DNA of 64,000 bases, taken from contig NZ_LMOB01000002.1 of the NCBI RefSeq assembly GCF_001423185.1, positions 1-64,000 of the forward strand, given 5' to 3'. Shown here piece after piece: positions 49,025 through 58,098 of this stretch. Within the stretch, counting starts at the first letter, position 1. Every line of letters begins with the position of its first letter. A model generated the notes under the pieces. That model saw only the letters and a list, made by a program, of their open reading frames with translations. It ran no database searches and had not been told where the DNA came from. The position numbers and the translations under genes are program-made. Source of the DNA: Plantibacter sp. Leaf314. Lineage in GTDB: Bacteria; Actinomycetota; Actinomycetes; Actinomycetales; Microbacteriaceae.

Positions 49025-50263
49025 TCAGTACCGGATCGCGTCGATCACCTTCACCCGGACGGCGACGAGCGCCGGGAGGAGGCCGGCGATGGCACCGACG
49101 GCAGTGGCGCTGACGAGCCCGAGCACCGCGGCCTCGACCGGGAACGGCGGGAAGTCCGTCACGAGCCCCTGCCCGATGAACTGCTCGACGATCGGGCTCT
49201 TCACGACGGCCACCGCCACCATCACGCCGATGACGCCCGCGACGAAGGTGGCGACGACGCTCTCCATCATCACCGCGAAGAAGACACGTGGCGCCGTGGC
49301 CCCGAAGCTGCGTCGGATGCCGATCTCGCGGATCCGCTGGCGGACGGTGACGAGCGAGAGGTTGATGAGCCCGAGCGCACCGAGCAACAGGATGAGCCCC
49401 GCGACCGCGCCCACCACGAGCTTGAGCGACAACAGCGGGTCCTCCCCCGTCTGCCCGAAGTCGTTGCGGAAGACGTCGACCCCGTACGCGTCACCGAGCT
49501 CGGCGCGCAGGTCGGACTGGATCCGCTGGGTGAACGCTTCGGCGTCGGCGTTCGGGACCCAGAACTCGAACTGGGGAAGCTGGCCCGACTGTCCGGCCGC
49601 CTCGTCGGCGCCAGACACCGGTCCGATCGCCGTGACGCCGGCCGGCAGGATCGACAGCTGCGGTTCGGTGTCCCACTCGTTGCTCGCGTACACCCCGACG
49701 ACGACGGCCGTGATCGCGCGCTCCCCGTGGATCGTGACCGTCGGGTGCGACTCGATGGGCGGCGAGCCGAGGCGCTGCCAGAACGCGGGGTTGACGACGA
49801 CCGCCGGCGCGAGGCGTTCGCCGTCGTCCGCCTGGAACCAGGTGCCCTCGTCGAGCCTGATGCGGTGCATCTCGCCGTACGGGACGTCGACCACGGTCGA
49901 CGTCACCGGCACGGTGCCGTCGGCGAACTGGACGTTCAGCTGCAGGCTGCCGGACTGCGAGACGTACTCGATGTCGTAGCGGTCGGCCAGCTCGTGGACC
50001 GCGGTGACGAATGCCTCCGGGTCGGGTTGTCCGGTGCCGGTGCTGTAGGCGGACGCCATGAGCGTGGCCGGCCGTCCGCCGTAGCGTTCCTGCGACTCGG
50101 TCTGCGCCTGAGCGGCGAGCGACGACATGCCGACCATGCTCGTGAGGGCGCACACGGCGACGCCGACACCGATGAGCGACAGGATGACGCGACCGCGATG
50201 GATGCGCAGTTCCTGCGCCGCCTCGACGACGGCTCCGACGATCGAGGTGAGGATCCTAGACAT
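49025..50263 (-). CDS. MacB-type ABC transporter permease
   Basis: 412 aa. N-terminal helix (about 26-48), large extracytoplasmic MacB_PCD domain (about 50-290), and three C-terminal FtsX helices (about 298-330, 345-370 and 380-405), with RQRIREIGIRRSFGAT as the coupling segment. Works with the overlapping ATPase and the adaptor as an exporter; substrate could be a peptide, lipid or drug. Its ATG overlaps the ATPase stop by 8 nt. Confidence 0.88.
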   Translation of the reverse strand: MSRILTSIVGAVVEAAQELRIHRGRVILSLIGVGVAVCALTSMVGMSSLAAQAQTESQERYGGRPATLMASAYSTGTGQPDPEAFVTAVHELADRYDIEYVSQSGSLQLNVQFADGTVPVTSTVVDVPYGEMHRIRLDEGTWFQADDGERLAPAVVVNPAFWQRLGSPPIESHPTVTIHGERAITAVVVGVYASNEWDTEPQLSILPAGVTAIGPVSGADEAAGQSGQLPQFEFWVPNADAEAFTQRIQSDLRAELGDAYGVDVFRNDFGQTGEDPLLSLKLVVGAVAGLILLLGALGLINLSLVTVRQRIREIGIRRSFGATAPRVFFAVMMESVVATFVAGVIGVMVAVAVVKSPIVEQFIGQGLVTDFPPFPVEAAVLGLVSATAVGAIAGLLPALVAVRVKVIDAIRY

Positions 50264-50960
50264 CCGCCGCCTCCAACTCCTCGTCCGGCGTGAGGACGCC
50301 GTGGTCGAGGCGGTGATGCGTCGTTGCGAGCCTCGCGATCGCGCGGTCGTGGGTGATCGTCACGAGTGCGGCCCCTGTCGACGTGGCTACCTCGTCGAGC
50401 AGCGACATGACGGAGGTGCCGGTCTCGACGTCGAGGGCTCCGGTCGGCTCGTCCGCCAGGATCAGGCGGGGGCCGCGGACGAGCGACCGCGCGATCGCGA
50501 CACGCTGCTGCTCACCGCCGGACAGCTTGGTGGGCATCGCGTCGAGTCGGTCGCCGAGCCCGACCCGTTCGAGCATCGCCGCCGCGATCTCCCGGCGACG
50601 CCAGAAGGACCGCCCGCTCGCGTACAGCAACGGTGTCGTGACGTTCTCGAGCGCCGTCCGGCCGGGCAGGAGGTTGAACTGTTGGAAGACGAAGCCGATC
50701 TGGGCACCGCGAAGGCGGTCCCGCGCTCCGGAACCGAGCCGCTCGGCTGGACGACCGTCGAAGACCAGGGAGCCCGAGGTCGGCTTGTCGAGCAGGCCGA
50801 GCAGGTTCAGCAGCGTGGACTTCCCCGAACCCGAGCGCCCGACGATCGAGACCCGATCCCCCTCGTGCACCTCGAGGTCGACGCCGTCGAGGATGGTCAA
50901 GGGCGGGGCGTCGGGGATCTGGACGACCCTGGTGACCCCGCGGAGTTCGAGGAGGGTCAC
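50256..50960 (-). CDS. ABC transporter ATP-binding protein (MacB/LolD type)
   Basis: 234 aa. Walker A GRSGSGKST (about 43-51), FQQFNLLPGRTALENV, signature LSGGEQQR, Walker B LILADEP and H-loop THD. The GALDVETG D-loop is typical of LolD/MacB ATPases. GTG start at 50960 overlaps the adaptor stop (GTGA). Middle gene of an adaptor-ATPase-permease operon. Confidence 0.93.
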   Translation of the reverse strand: MTLLELRGVTRVVQIPDAPPLTILDGVDLEVHEGDRVSIVGRSGSGKSTLLNLLGLLDKPTSGSLVFDGRPAERLGSGARDRLRGAQIGFVFQQFNLLPGRTALENVTTPLLYASGRSFWRRREIAAAMLERVGLGDRLDAMPTKLSGGEQQRVAIARSLVRGPRLILADEPTGALDVETGTSVMSLLDEVATSTGAALVTITHDRAIARLATTHHRLDHGVLTPDEELEAADV

Positions 50961-51949
50961 CCGACCGACCCTTCGCAGCTCATGCTGCCGTCCGGGAGCG
51001 TCGTGCACCCCTCGGGGACGGGGGCGACGGCACCGGGCACGAACTGCAACACGGAGTCGCCCTCGGCGAGGCCGTCGACGATCTGGACCTGCTGCCCGTC
51101 GTTCAGGCCGAGCGTGACGGGACGTTCCTCCTGCGCGCCGTCCGCGCCGACGACCCACACGGTCCCGGTGCCCGCGGAACCCTTGACCGCGGTCGTCGGG
51201 AGGACGAGGACGTTCTCCGCGGTCCCGCCCGCGAGTTCGATCGTCGCTGCGAGTCCGGCGAAGACCCGGACGTCACCGGGCACGGCGCACGTGACCGAGG
51301 TGCCAGCGGCCCCCGGAGTCTGTCCCGTGCCGCCGCCAGCGGCCGGCTCCTCGTCATCTCCACCGGTGGTCGGTGTCGTGACGCGGACCGCCGGGCAGAC
51401 GAACGGGGCCGGGCCACCGTTGATCGTGACCGTCGCCTCACCCGGGATGGTGAGCAGGCGGTACTGCTTGTCGGCGCTCAGGGAACCCGTGATCGAGAAC
51501 GTCGCCGGCGAGACCTGGGCGACGGCGTCGCCGATCTGCACGGACTGGCCGTGGATCAGCTTGACGTTGCCGAGGGTCCCGGCGACGGGGGCCGTGACCT
51601 GCACGAACCGTTCCTTGCCCTCCTCGTCGATGGTCTTGACGTCGAGGATGGGGTCGCCCTCGGCGAGGACGGCACCCTTGGCGGCGAACACCTCGTCGAC
51701 CGTGCCGGCGACCGTCGACTTGGCGGTGCTGGCCGGATCGGCGACGACCTGACCCTCCACCGAGACGGTGTTGACCACGGTGCCGAGCGCCGCCTGCACC
51801 TCCGGCTCCACGAGACTCCCGGTCGGCTGCGTCGGCCCCTCCTCGGCGGGCGCGTCCGGGAAGAACGCGACCTTCACGAGGGCGACCGCGATCGCGGCGA
51901 AGACGAGCAGTTTCAGAATGGGGAACACCCAGGTGCGGACAACGCCCAC
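50957..51949 (-). CDS. Efflux adaptor (HlyD/MacA-like)
   Basis: 330 aa. One N-terminal membrane helix (about 8-28), then lipoyl/barrel-sandwich halves (VEGQVVADPASTAKSTVAGTV and VTAPVAGTLGNVKLIHGQSV) with only a short hairpin between, beta-barrel and membrane-proximal parts. A Gly/Pro/Glu-rich insertion near 200-215 breaks the barrel; Cys at about 186/225 and 316/326 could pair. Links the MacB-like permease to the envelope. GTG start with GGAGG 5 nt upstream. Confidence 0.85.
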   Translation of the reverse strand: MGVVRTWVFPILKLLVFAAIAVALVKVAFFPDAPAEEGPTQPTGSLVEPEVQAALGTVVNTVSVEGQVVADPASTAKSTVAGTVDEVFAAKGAVLAEGDPILDVKTIDEEGKERFVQVTAPVAGTLGNVKLIHGQSVQIGDAVAQVSPATFSITGSLSADKQYRLLTIPGEATVTINGGPAPFVCPAVRVTTPTTGGDDEEPAAGGGTGQTPGAAGTSVTCAVPGDVRVFAGLAATIELAGGTAENVLVLPTTAVKGSAGTGTVWVVGADGAQEERPVTLGLNDGQQVQIVDGLAEGDSVLQFVPGAVAPVPEGCTTLPDGSMSCEGSVG

Positions 51950-52054
51950 GCCGACCTCCGGAATCCACCGCAGTCGGAGTGACGAGCGGCCATAGGAGCT
52001 TCCACGGTAGCAACGCGGAAGGCGGCCGGCATCACCCTCGCGAATGATGTCCGA

Positions 52055-52090
52055 CCGCCTCCTGGCGGGTTGCGTCGGTTGGACCCGACG
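52055..52090 (-). terminator. Hairpins after rnj
   Basis: CGTCGG/CCGACG (52073-52078/52085-52090) and CCGCC/GGCGG (52055-52059/52064-52068) lie just past the rnj stop on the minus strand; no clear T tract. Confidence 0.4.
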
Positions 52091-52096
52091 GACCGA

Positions 52097-53773
52097 TCAG
52101 GCCTCGATGACCAGCGGCACGATCATCGGACGGCGCCGGAACGAGGTGTTGACCCAGCGTCCGACGGTCCGACGGATGACCTGCGACAACGCGTGCGTGT
52201 CGCGGACCCCGTTCTCGGCGGCTTCGGCGAGGGCCTTCGCCACCTTCGGCTTGATGTCGGCGAAGACCTTGTCGTCCTCGGCGAACCCCTTGGCGTGGAC
52301 CTCGGGACCGGAGATGATGTGACCCGTCTTCGAGTCGACGACGACGATGACCGAGATGAAGCCCTCCTCGGCGAGGATGCGGCGGTCCTTGAGGTCGGCG
52401 TCCGTGATCTCGCCGACCGTCGAGCCGTCGACGTAGACGAGGCCGACGTCGAGCTGGCCGACGACCTTCGCGACGCCGTCCTTCAGGTCGATGACGATCC
52501 CGTCCTCACCGATGAAGGTGTTCTGGGCGGGGACGCCGCTGTCGATGGCGAGCTTCTGATTGGCGACGAGGTGACGGTACTCGCCGTGGACCGGGAGCAC
52601 GTTCTTCGGCTGCAGGATGTTGTAGCAGTAGAGCAGCTCGCCGGCGGCAGCGTGCCCGGAGACGTGCACCTTCGCGTTGCCCTTGTGGACGACGTTGGCG
52701 CCGAGCTTCGTCAGGCCGTCGATGACCCGGTAGACCGCGTTCTCGTTGCCCGGGATCAGGCTCGAGGCGAGGATGACGGTGTCGCCCGGGCCCGGCTCGA
52801 TCGCGTGGTCGAGGTTCGCCATCCGGCTGAGGACGGCCATGGGCTCACCCTGCGACCCGGTCGACATGTAGACGATCTTGTCCTCGGGGAGGTCCTTCGC
52901 CTTCTTGTAGTCGATGAGCAGCCCCTCCGGCACGTTGAGGTACCCGAGGTCGGCGGCGATGCCCATGTTGCGCACCATCGAACGACCGAGGAACGCGACC
53001 CGGCGACCGTGGGCGTGCGCCGCGTCGAGGACCTGCTGGACACGGTGGACGTGGCTCGAGAAGCTCGCGACGATGACGCGTCGCTCGGACTTCGCGATGA
53101 CTTGGTCGAGGACCGGGCCGATCGACCGCTCGAGCGGCGTGAACCCGGGGACGTCCGCGTTCGTGGAGTCGACGAGGAAGAGGTCGACACCCTCCTCGCC
53201 GAGGCGTGCGAAGGCACGGAGGTCGGTCAGGCGGCCGTCGAGCGGCAGCTGGTCCATCTTGAAGTCGCCCGTGACGAGCACCGTTCCGGCGTCGGTGTCG
53301 ATAAAGACCGCGAGGGCGTCGGGGATCGAGTGGTTGACCGCGACGAATTCGAGGTCGAACGGACCGAGTGCCTCGATCTGCCCCTCCTTCACGGGAAGGG
53401 TGTAGGGCACGATGCGGTGTTCCTTGAGCTTCGCCTCGATGAGCGCGAGCGTCAGCCCGGAGCCGATCAGCGGGATGTCCTTGCGGAGCTTCAGGAGGTA
53501 CGGGACGGCACCGATGTGGTCCTCGTGACCGTGCGTGAGGACGACGCCGACGATGTCGTCGAGCCGGTCCTTGATGGAGGTGAAGTCGGGCAGGATCAGG
53601 TCGACGCCCGGCTGGTGCTCCTCGGGGAAGAGCACGCCGCAGTCGACGATCAGGATCTTGCCGTCGATCTCGAAGCAGGTCATGTTCCTGCCGATCTCGC
53701 CGAGTCCTCCGATGGGGATGACGCGGAGCGTCCCCGGTTCGAGGACTGGCGGATCGATGATGGTATTGGGCAT
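52097..53773 (-). CDS. rnj: Ribonuclease J
   Basis: 558 aa metallo-beta-lactamase/beta-CASP nuclease. Zinc motif HGHEDH (about 80-86), NHSIPDA, GDFKMD, beta-CASP FSSHVHRVQQV and SGHAAAGEL. 5'-to-3' exo- and endonuclease for mRNA and rRNA maturation. ATG with AGAGGGG upstream; 20 nt after dapA, the usual actinobacterial dapA-rnj pairing. Confidence 0.95.
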   Translation of the reverse strand: MPNTIIDPPVLEPGTLRVIPIGGLGEIGRNMTCFEIDGKILIVDCGVLFPEEHQPGVDLILPDFTSIKDRLDDIVGVVLTHGHEDHIGAVPYLLKLRKDIPLIGSGLTLALIEAKLKEHRIVPYTLPVKEGQIEALGPFDLEFVAVNHSIPDALAVFIDTDAGTVLVTGDFKMDQLPLDGRLTDLRAFARLGEEGVDLFLVDSTNADVPGFTPLERSIGPVLDQVIAKSERRVIVASFSSHVHRVQQVLDAAHAHGRRVAFLGRSMVRNMGIAADLGYLNVPEGLLIDYKKAKDLPEDKIVYMSTGSQGEPMAVLSRMANLDHAIEPGPGDTVILASSLIPGNENAVYRVIDGLTKLGANVVHKGNAKVHVSGHAAAGELLYCYNILQPKNVLPVHGEYRHLVANQKLAIDSGVPAQNTFIGEDGIVIDLKDGVAKVVGQLDVGLVYVDGSTVGEITDADLKDRRILAEEGFISVIVVVDSKTGHIISGPEVHAKGFAEDDKVFADIKPKVAKALAEAAENGVRDTHALSQVIRRTVGRWVNTSFRRRPMIVPLVIEA

Positions 53774-53793
53774 GTAGCCCCCCTCTGGTTTGT

Positions 53794-54771
53794 CTAGCGA
53801 GTCGTACCGGCGACCTTGGGCAGCGCGCCACCGGCGGCGGCGTTGCGGTCTGGCCGGAAGTTGCGGAAGTCGACGCCTGGGATGTCCTTCACCAGGTCGA
53901 TCTCATCCTCGATCTGCGCGGCCTCCCACTCTTCCGGACCGACCAGCGGAAGACGCACCCGCGGGCTCTGGATCCGGCCGAGGCCGTGCAAGATGTATTT
54001 GGCGGCGACAGTGCCGGGTACGTGGGTCATGACCGCGCGCACGAGGGGCTCGAGCTGCCGGTGCGCCGCGGTGGCCGCGGTGAGGTCGCCGGCGTTCACG
54101 GCGTCGATCATGTGTCGGTAGGGCGTCGGGGCGATGTTCGCCGTGACGCCGATGAGGCCGGTGCCGCCGATGGCGAGTGTCGGCAACGCGTTGGCGTCGT
54201 CTCCGGCGAAGTACATGAGGTCCGTCTGGTTCATCACGCGGCTGACCTCGCTGAGGTCGCCCTTGGCGTCTTTGACGGCGAGGATGTTCGGGTGCTTCGC
54301 GGCACGGAGGATCGTCTCGTAGGTGATGGGGATCCCGGTGCGCCCGGGGATGTCGTAGAGGATGACCGGCAGATCGGTGGAATCCGCGATCATGCGGAAG
54401 TGCGTGAGCACACCGGCCTGGGTCGGCTTGTTGTAGTACGGGGTGACGATCATGTTGCCGTCGGCGCCCGCCTGCGCGCTCTTCTTCGCGAGTTCGATCG
54501 CGTGCGCCGTCTCGTTCGATCCGCCACCCGTGATGATCTTCGCGCGCCCGCCTGCGACGTCCTTGCCGACCTCGACGAGCTTGATCTTCTCCGGGTCCGT
54601 CAGCGTGGACGTCTCGCCGGTGGTGCCGGTGACGACGATGCCGTCGGCACCCGCCGTCACGACGTCGTCGATGTGTCGTTCGACGGCCTTCCAGTCCACC
54701 TCGCCGTCGGCGGTGAACGGCGTCACCAGGGCGACGAGGACTTGACCGAAGGGGTTCTCTGCACGCGACAC
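53794..54771 (-). CDS. dapA: 4-hydroxy-tetrahydrodipicolinate synthase
   Basis: 325 aa TIM-barrel aldolase condensing pyruvate with aspartate semialdehyde. Schiff-base Lys167 (ILAVKDAKGD), Tyr139 in LYDIPGRTG and the GTTGETSTL phosphate loop. GTG start at 54771 with -10 TAGCCT (54778-54783) 6 nt upstream, so leaderless. A C-terminal GGALPKVAGTTR tail is slightly longer than usual. Confidence 0.95.
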   Translation of the reverse strand: MSRAENPFGQVLVALVTPFTADGEVDWKAVERHIDDVVTAGADGIVVTGTTGETSTLTDPEKIKLVEVGKDVAGGRAKIITGGGSNETAHAIELAKKSAQAGADGNMIVTPYYNKPTQAGVLTHFRMIADSTDLPVILYDIPGRTGIPITYETILRAAKHPNILAVKDAKGDLSEVSRVMNQTDLMYFAGDDANALPTLAIGGTGLIGVTANIAPTPYRHMIDAVNAGDLTAATAAHRQLEPLVRAVMTHVPGTVAAKYILHGLGRIQSPRVRLPLVGPEEWEAAQIEDEIDLVKDIPGVDFRNFRPDRNAAAGGALPKVAGTTR

Positions 54772-54887
54772 GGTCTCAGGCTACCGGGTTTCCCCCTCCG
54801 GGGTCACCACCGGAGGGGTCCCGACGCGGGTCTGGGAGCACACCTGGAGCGTCCCGTCGACCGGGTGTCAGCGCGGGTCGATCCGGT

Positions 54888-54893
54888 TAGGCT
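54888..54893 (+). promoter_or_regulatory. -10 of the OsmC-like gene
   Basis: TAGGCT, with GTGTCA 17 bp upstream (54865-54870) as a weak -35. Gives a leader of about 55 nt with GGAGG before the ATG at 54955. Confidence 0.4.
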
Positions 54894-54954
54894 GACCCAC
54901 GAGTACCCGCGCCGATGCACTCCTGCACGGCCCGACGACGATGGAGGTCACACC

Positions 54955-55380
54955 ATGGCGGTAACGAGCGAAGCGACGACGGTCTGGAACGGCACGCTGT
55001 TCGAAGGTTCAGGGCACACGAGTCTCGACACCTCGGAGGCCGCGGAGTTCGCCGTGGACTGGAAGGCCCGCTCCGAGGGCTCCAACACGACCACCACCCC
55101 GGAGGAGCTGCTGGGAGCGGCGCACGCCTCCTGCTACTCGATGGCCTTCGCGAACGAGCTCACCAACGCCGGGTTCCCGCCGGAGCGCATCCAGGCGACC
55201 GCTGCCGTCTCCTTCATCCCCGGCACCGGGATCACCGGCAGCCACCTCCTCGTCAGCGCGGTCGTCCCCGGCATCTCGGAGGCGGACTTCGAGCGCATCG
55301 CCGCAGCGGCGAAGGACGGATGCCCCGTGTCGCAGGCGCTCGCCGGCATCCCGATCACCCTCGAGGCCAGCCTCGCGTAA
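54955..55380 (+). CDS. OsmC-family peroxidase
   Basis: 141 aa. Active-site cysteines Cys60 (GAAHASCYSM) and Cys123 (DGCPVSQA), with Glu51 nearby, as in OsmC/Ohr enzymes that reduce organic hydroperoxides. WKARSEGSNTTTTPEELLGAA fits the OsmC rather than the Ohr branch. GGAGG 7 nt before the ATG. Followed by the epimerase gene 38 nt on. Confidence 0.9.
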   Translation: MAVTSEATTVWNGTLFEGSGHTSLDTSEAAEFAVDWKARSEGSNTTTTPEELLGAAHASCYSMAFANELTNAGFPPERIQATAAVSFIPGTGITGSHLLVSAVVPGISEADFERIAAAAKDGCPVSQALAGIPITLEASLA

Positions 55381-55418
55381 CCTCCCCTCCCCGCAGCACG
55401 ACCAGGAAGGCGACGCGC

Positions 55419-56309
55419 ATGCGCATCGTGATCGGCGGAGCCTCCGGGCTCATCGGAACCGCACTCGGCGGCTCACTCGAGTCGGACGGCCATGAGGTCG
55501 TCCGACTCGTCCGGCGTCCTGCCCGCGGGCCGGGCGAGGCCCAGTGGGATCCGCTCGCGGGCTCCCTGGACCCCTCGGTGCTGAACGGCGCCGACGCGGT
55601 GGTGAACCTGTCCGGCGCCTCGCTCGGCAAGCTCCCGTGGACGCGCGCCTATCAGTCGACGATCCTGTGGTCGCGCCTCAGCGCCACCCGCACCCTCGTC
55701 GACGCGATGCACCGGGCCGATCAGCCGCCCGCGGCCTTCCTCAGCGGTTCGGCGGTCGGTTACTACGGCGACCGCCCGGGCGAGACGCTGACGGAGGAGT
55801 CCACCCGCGGGTCCGGGTTCCTCGCCGACGTCGTCGTGGCCTGGGAGGAGTCGGCCCTCGCTGCACCGGAGTCCGTCCGCACGGTGTTGTTGCGCAACGG
55901 CATCGTCGTCGACCTCGACGGGGTCCTCAAGCCACTCGCGCCCCTCACCCGGTTCGGGCTCGCCGGCCCGCTGGGCAGCGGTCGTCAGTACTGGCCGTGG
56001 ATCGGCTTGGCGGACGAGGTCAGGGCGATCACCCACCTCGTGACCTCCTCGCTCAGCGGACCCGTGAACCTGTGCGGGCCACAGGCGGCCAGAGCGGACG
56101 ACCTCATGTTCGAACTCGCACGACGGATGAACCGGCCCTACCTCCTGCGTGCTCCGACATTCGCCCTCAAGGCGTTGCTCGGTGACGCCGCGGACGGTCT
56201 CCTGCTCAGCGATCAGCGCGTCGAGCCCCGCAGACTCCTGCAGGACGGGTTCACGTTCAGCACGCCGACCGTCGAGGACGCCCTGGCCGAGGCACTCGCG
56301 CGGAGCTGA
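55419..56309 (+). CDS. TIGR01777-family NAD(P)-binding epimerase
   Basis: 296 aa extended short-chain dehydrogenase. Rossmann loop GGASGLIGTALGGSL (about 5-19), SGSAVGYYGDRPGETLTEES (modified YxxxK region) and C-terminal DUF1731 (LLSDQRVEPRRLLQDGFTF). The family (YfcH, SulA-like epimerase) has no proven substrate. AGGAAGG before the ATG at 55419. Possibly co-transcribed with the OsmC gene. Confidence 0.87.
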   Translation: MRIVIGGASGLIGTALGGSLESDGHEVVRLVRRPARGPGEAQWDPLAGSLDPSVLNGADAVVNLSGASLGKLPWTRAYQSTILWSRLSATRTLVDAMHRADQPPAAFLSGSAVGYYGDRPGETLTEESTRGSGFLADVVVAWEESALAAPESVRTVLLRNGIVVDLDGVLKPLAPLTRFGLAGPLGSGRQYWPWIGLADEVRAITHLVTSSLSGPVNLCGPQAARADDLMFELARRMNRPYLLRAPTFALKALLGDAADGLLLSDQRVEPRRLLQDGFTFSTPTVEDALAEALARS

Positions 56310-56315
56310 GCGCCG

Positions 56316-56753
56316 TCAGTCGCGTGCGAGCCGGATCGCCTGCCGGATGGCGGCCCTGGCTCGTCGACGGTCACCCGCCCCGTCGTAGACGAGGCCGAGC
56401 CGGTACCAGCTGCGCCAGTCGTCCGGTGCAGCCTCGGCAGCGTCGCGGTACTTCGGGAACAGCTCGTCAGCGGCGTCCCGCAACGGCCGCCCGCTCTCAC
56501 GGGTCTCGACCCGCTCGGGTGGGAGCCCTCCTTCGGTCTCGAGCCTGACGCCGAGCCGCTCGGCGCCCACCCCGAAGGCGATCTCACGCCAGAGCGCCCA
56601 GACGCCGACGACGGGGAGCACGATGAGCGCCGCGCCCATCGCGATGCCGACGGGCTCGCCCGTGCCGAGGAGGACGACGGCACGGAACCCGACGAGGACG
56701 ATGTAGAGGACGAGCAGGATCGCGAGGATCGCGACCATCACGCGGGTCTTCAC
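56316..56753 (-). CDS. Membrane-anchored TPR-like protein
   Basis: 145 aa. Two N-terminal membrane helices (about 5-26 and 35-58), then a short soluble domain whose end (DDWRSWYRLGLVYDGAGDRRRARAAIRQAI) reads as one TPR repeat. Likely an envelope-associated adaptor. GTG start at 56753 overlaps the dapB stop (GTGA), so it is coupled to dapB, with no known link to it. Confidence 0.65.
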   Translation of the reverse strand: MKTRVMVAILAILLVLYIVLVGFRAVVLLGTGEPVGIAMGAALIVLPVVGVWALWREIAFGVGAERLGVRLETEGGLPPERVETRESGRPLRDAADELFPKYRDAAEAAPDDWRSWYRLGLVYDGAGDRRRARAAIRQAIRLARD

Positions 56754-57568
56754 AGGGTGCTGGCCGCCGCGGCCTGGCCGGACACCTGCTCGGGAGCGCC
56801 GGCTGCCGCGCGCCCGCCCGCCGGCGCTGGACGGTCGATCCCGAGGTCGAGGAGGCTGTCGAGACCGACGGTGACGCCACGGGCGTCGCGTGCCGCCGCG
56901 AGGGCGAGTCTGATGCCGCGCTCGTACGAGGCCGGCGAGATGGTGTCGTGCGTGATCGTGACGAGCTCGTCGACGCCTCCGAACACGACCTGCTGGCGCG
57001 CGACGACGCCCTGGAGCCGCAGGCTGTGGATCGGGATGCTCGAGACCTGCTGCCCTCGGGCGCGCTGGTCGGTGTGCGGCGCGGCGACCGGTCCGCGGTC
57101 GCCCCGGGCGTCCATCATCAGCTCGGCGGTCCGCACCGCGGTGCCGGAGGGCGAGTCGACCTTGGTGTCGCGATGGGACTCGATGATCTCGATCGAGTCG
57201 AAGAACCGCGCGGCGACGGTCGCGAGGCTCGTCGACAGCACGGACCCCAGGGAGAAGTTCGGGATGATCACGACCCCCTGGTCCGGCAGCTCGGCGAGTC
57301 GACGCCCGAGGCGGTGGACGCGGTCGGCGGACCATCCGCTCGTGCCGACGAGGACGTTGATGCCCTGGGAGAGGGCGTGGTCGACGATGCGTTGACTGAC
57401 GCCCGGGACCGTGACGTCGACGACGAGGTCTGCGCCGTCCATCTCGGTCAGCTCGCTGGAGGATCCGAGCGAGGCGACGAGCTCGAAGTCGTCGAGTGAA
57501 GCGATGATGCTCGTGAACAGTCGGCCCATCTTGCCGCTCGCGCCGGCCAGCGCCACTCGTGTCGTCAT
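56750..57568 (-). CDS. dapB: 4-hydroxy-tetrahydrodipicolinate reductase
   Basis: 272 aa. NAD(P) loop AGASGKMG (9-16), substrate loop ESHRDTKVDSPSGTA with catalytic His132 and Lys136, and a C-terminal lysine-dipicolinate domain followed by an Ala-rich tail of about 25 residues. The second His of the usual HHxxK is Arg133 here. Leaderless with -10 TAAGCT (57575-57580) 6 nt before the ATG. Confidence 0.92.
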   Translation of the reverse strand: MTTRVALAGASGKMGRLFTSIIASLDDFELVASLGSSSELTEMDGADLVVDVTVPGVSQRIVDHALSQGINVLVGTSGWSADRVHRLGRRLAELPDQGVVIIPNFSLGSVLSTSLATVAARFFDSIEIIESHRDTKVDSPSGTAVRTAELMMDARGDRGPVAAPHTDQRARGQQVSSIPIHSLRLQGVVARQQVVFGGVDELVTITHDTISPASYERGIRLALAAARDARGVTVGLDSLLDLGIDRPAPAGGRAAAGAPEQVSGQAAAASTL

Positions 57569-57574
57569 GCCCTC

Positions 57575-57609
57575 AGCTTACGTGCTGCCCGAAGGCGTCG
57601 TCCTAGGCT
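57575..57609. promoter_or_regulatory. Overlapping divergent leaderless promoters, dapB / GNAT
   Basis: -10 for dapB (TAAGCT, minus) at 57575-57580 and -10 for the plus-strand GNAT gene (TAGGCT) at 57604-57609, start codons 47 bp apart. Each -35 position falls inside the other promoter. Confidence 0.5.
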
Positions 57610-57615
57610 GGAGGC

Positions 57616-58083
57616 ATGCTGACCTTCTCCCCCGCCGCCGTCGACACGGAGCCCGCCGCCACCCTCCTCGGTGAGTACTTCACCTCCCGCGAGCTCGGGT
57701 TCACCGGCGGGAAGTACCGGGTCTTCACCCCGGATCCGGCGATGTTCACCCCGCCCGCCGGCGTCTTCCTCGTCGCACGAGCAGACGACGAGGCCGTCGG
57801 GTGCGGAGGCGTCCGCCGCATCGCCGACGCCGAGGACGGCGCCGTCCGGTTCGAGATCAAGCACCTCTGGTTGCGCCCGTCGACGAGGGGCAAGGGCTAC
57901 GGACGCTCGATGCTGACGGCACTCGAGGAGCGCGCGGTGGAGCTCGGCGCGACCCGGCTGGTGCTCGACACGAACGCGACCCTGGCCGCCGCCGGGGGCC
58001 TCTACCGCTCGAGCGGGTACGTCGACGTCCCGGCCTACAACGACAACCCGAACGCGACGAACTGGTACGCGAAGGACGTCTGA
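57616..58083 (+). CDS. GNAT-family N-acetyltransferase
   Basis: 155 aa. EIKHLWLRPSTRGKGYGRSML holds the R-x-x-G-x-G acetyl-CoA loop; the C-terminus GLYRSSGYVDVPAYNDNPNATNWYAKD resembles the PatZ/YjcF-like small acetyltransferases. Substrate unknown. Leaderless: TAGGCT exactly 6 nt before the ATG. Divergent from dapB. Confidence 0.85.
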   Translation: MLTFSPAAVDTEPAATLLGEYFTSRELGFTGGKYRVFTPDPAMFTPPAGVFLVARADDEAVGCGGVRRIADAEDGAVRFEIKHLWLRPSTRGKGYGRSMLTALEERAVELGATRLVLDTNATLAAAGGLYRSSGYVDVPAYNDNPNATNWYAKDV

Positions 58084-58098
58084 GCGCCTCGACAGGCT

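Noticed and set aside
52070-53797. 575-codon plus-strand open frame opposite rnj
   Set aside because: Same shadow effect; RNase J motifs are complete on the minus strand.
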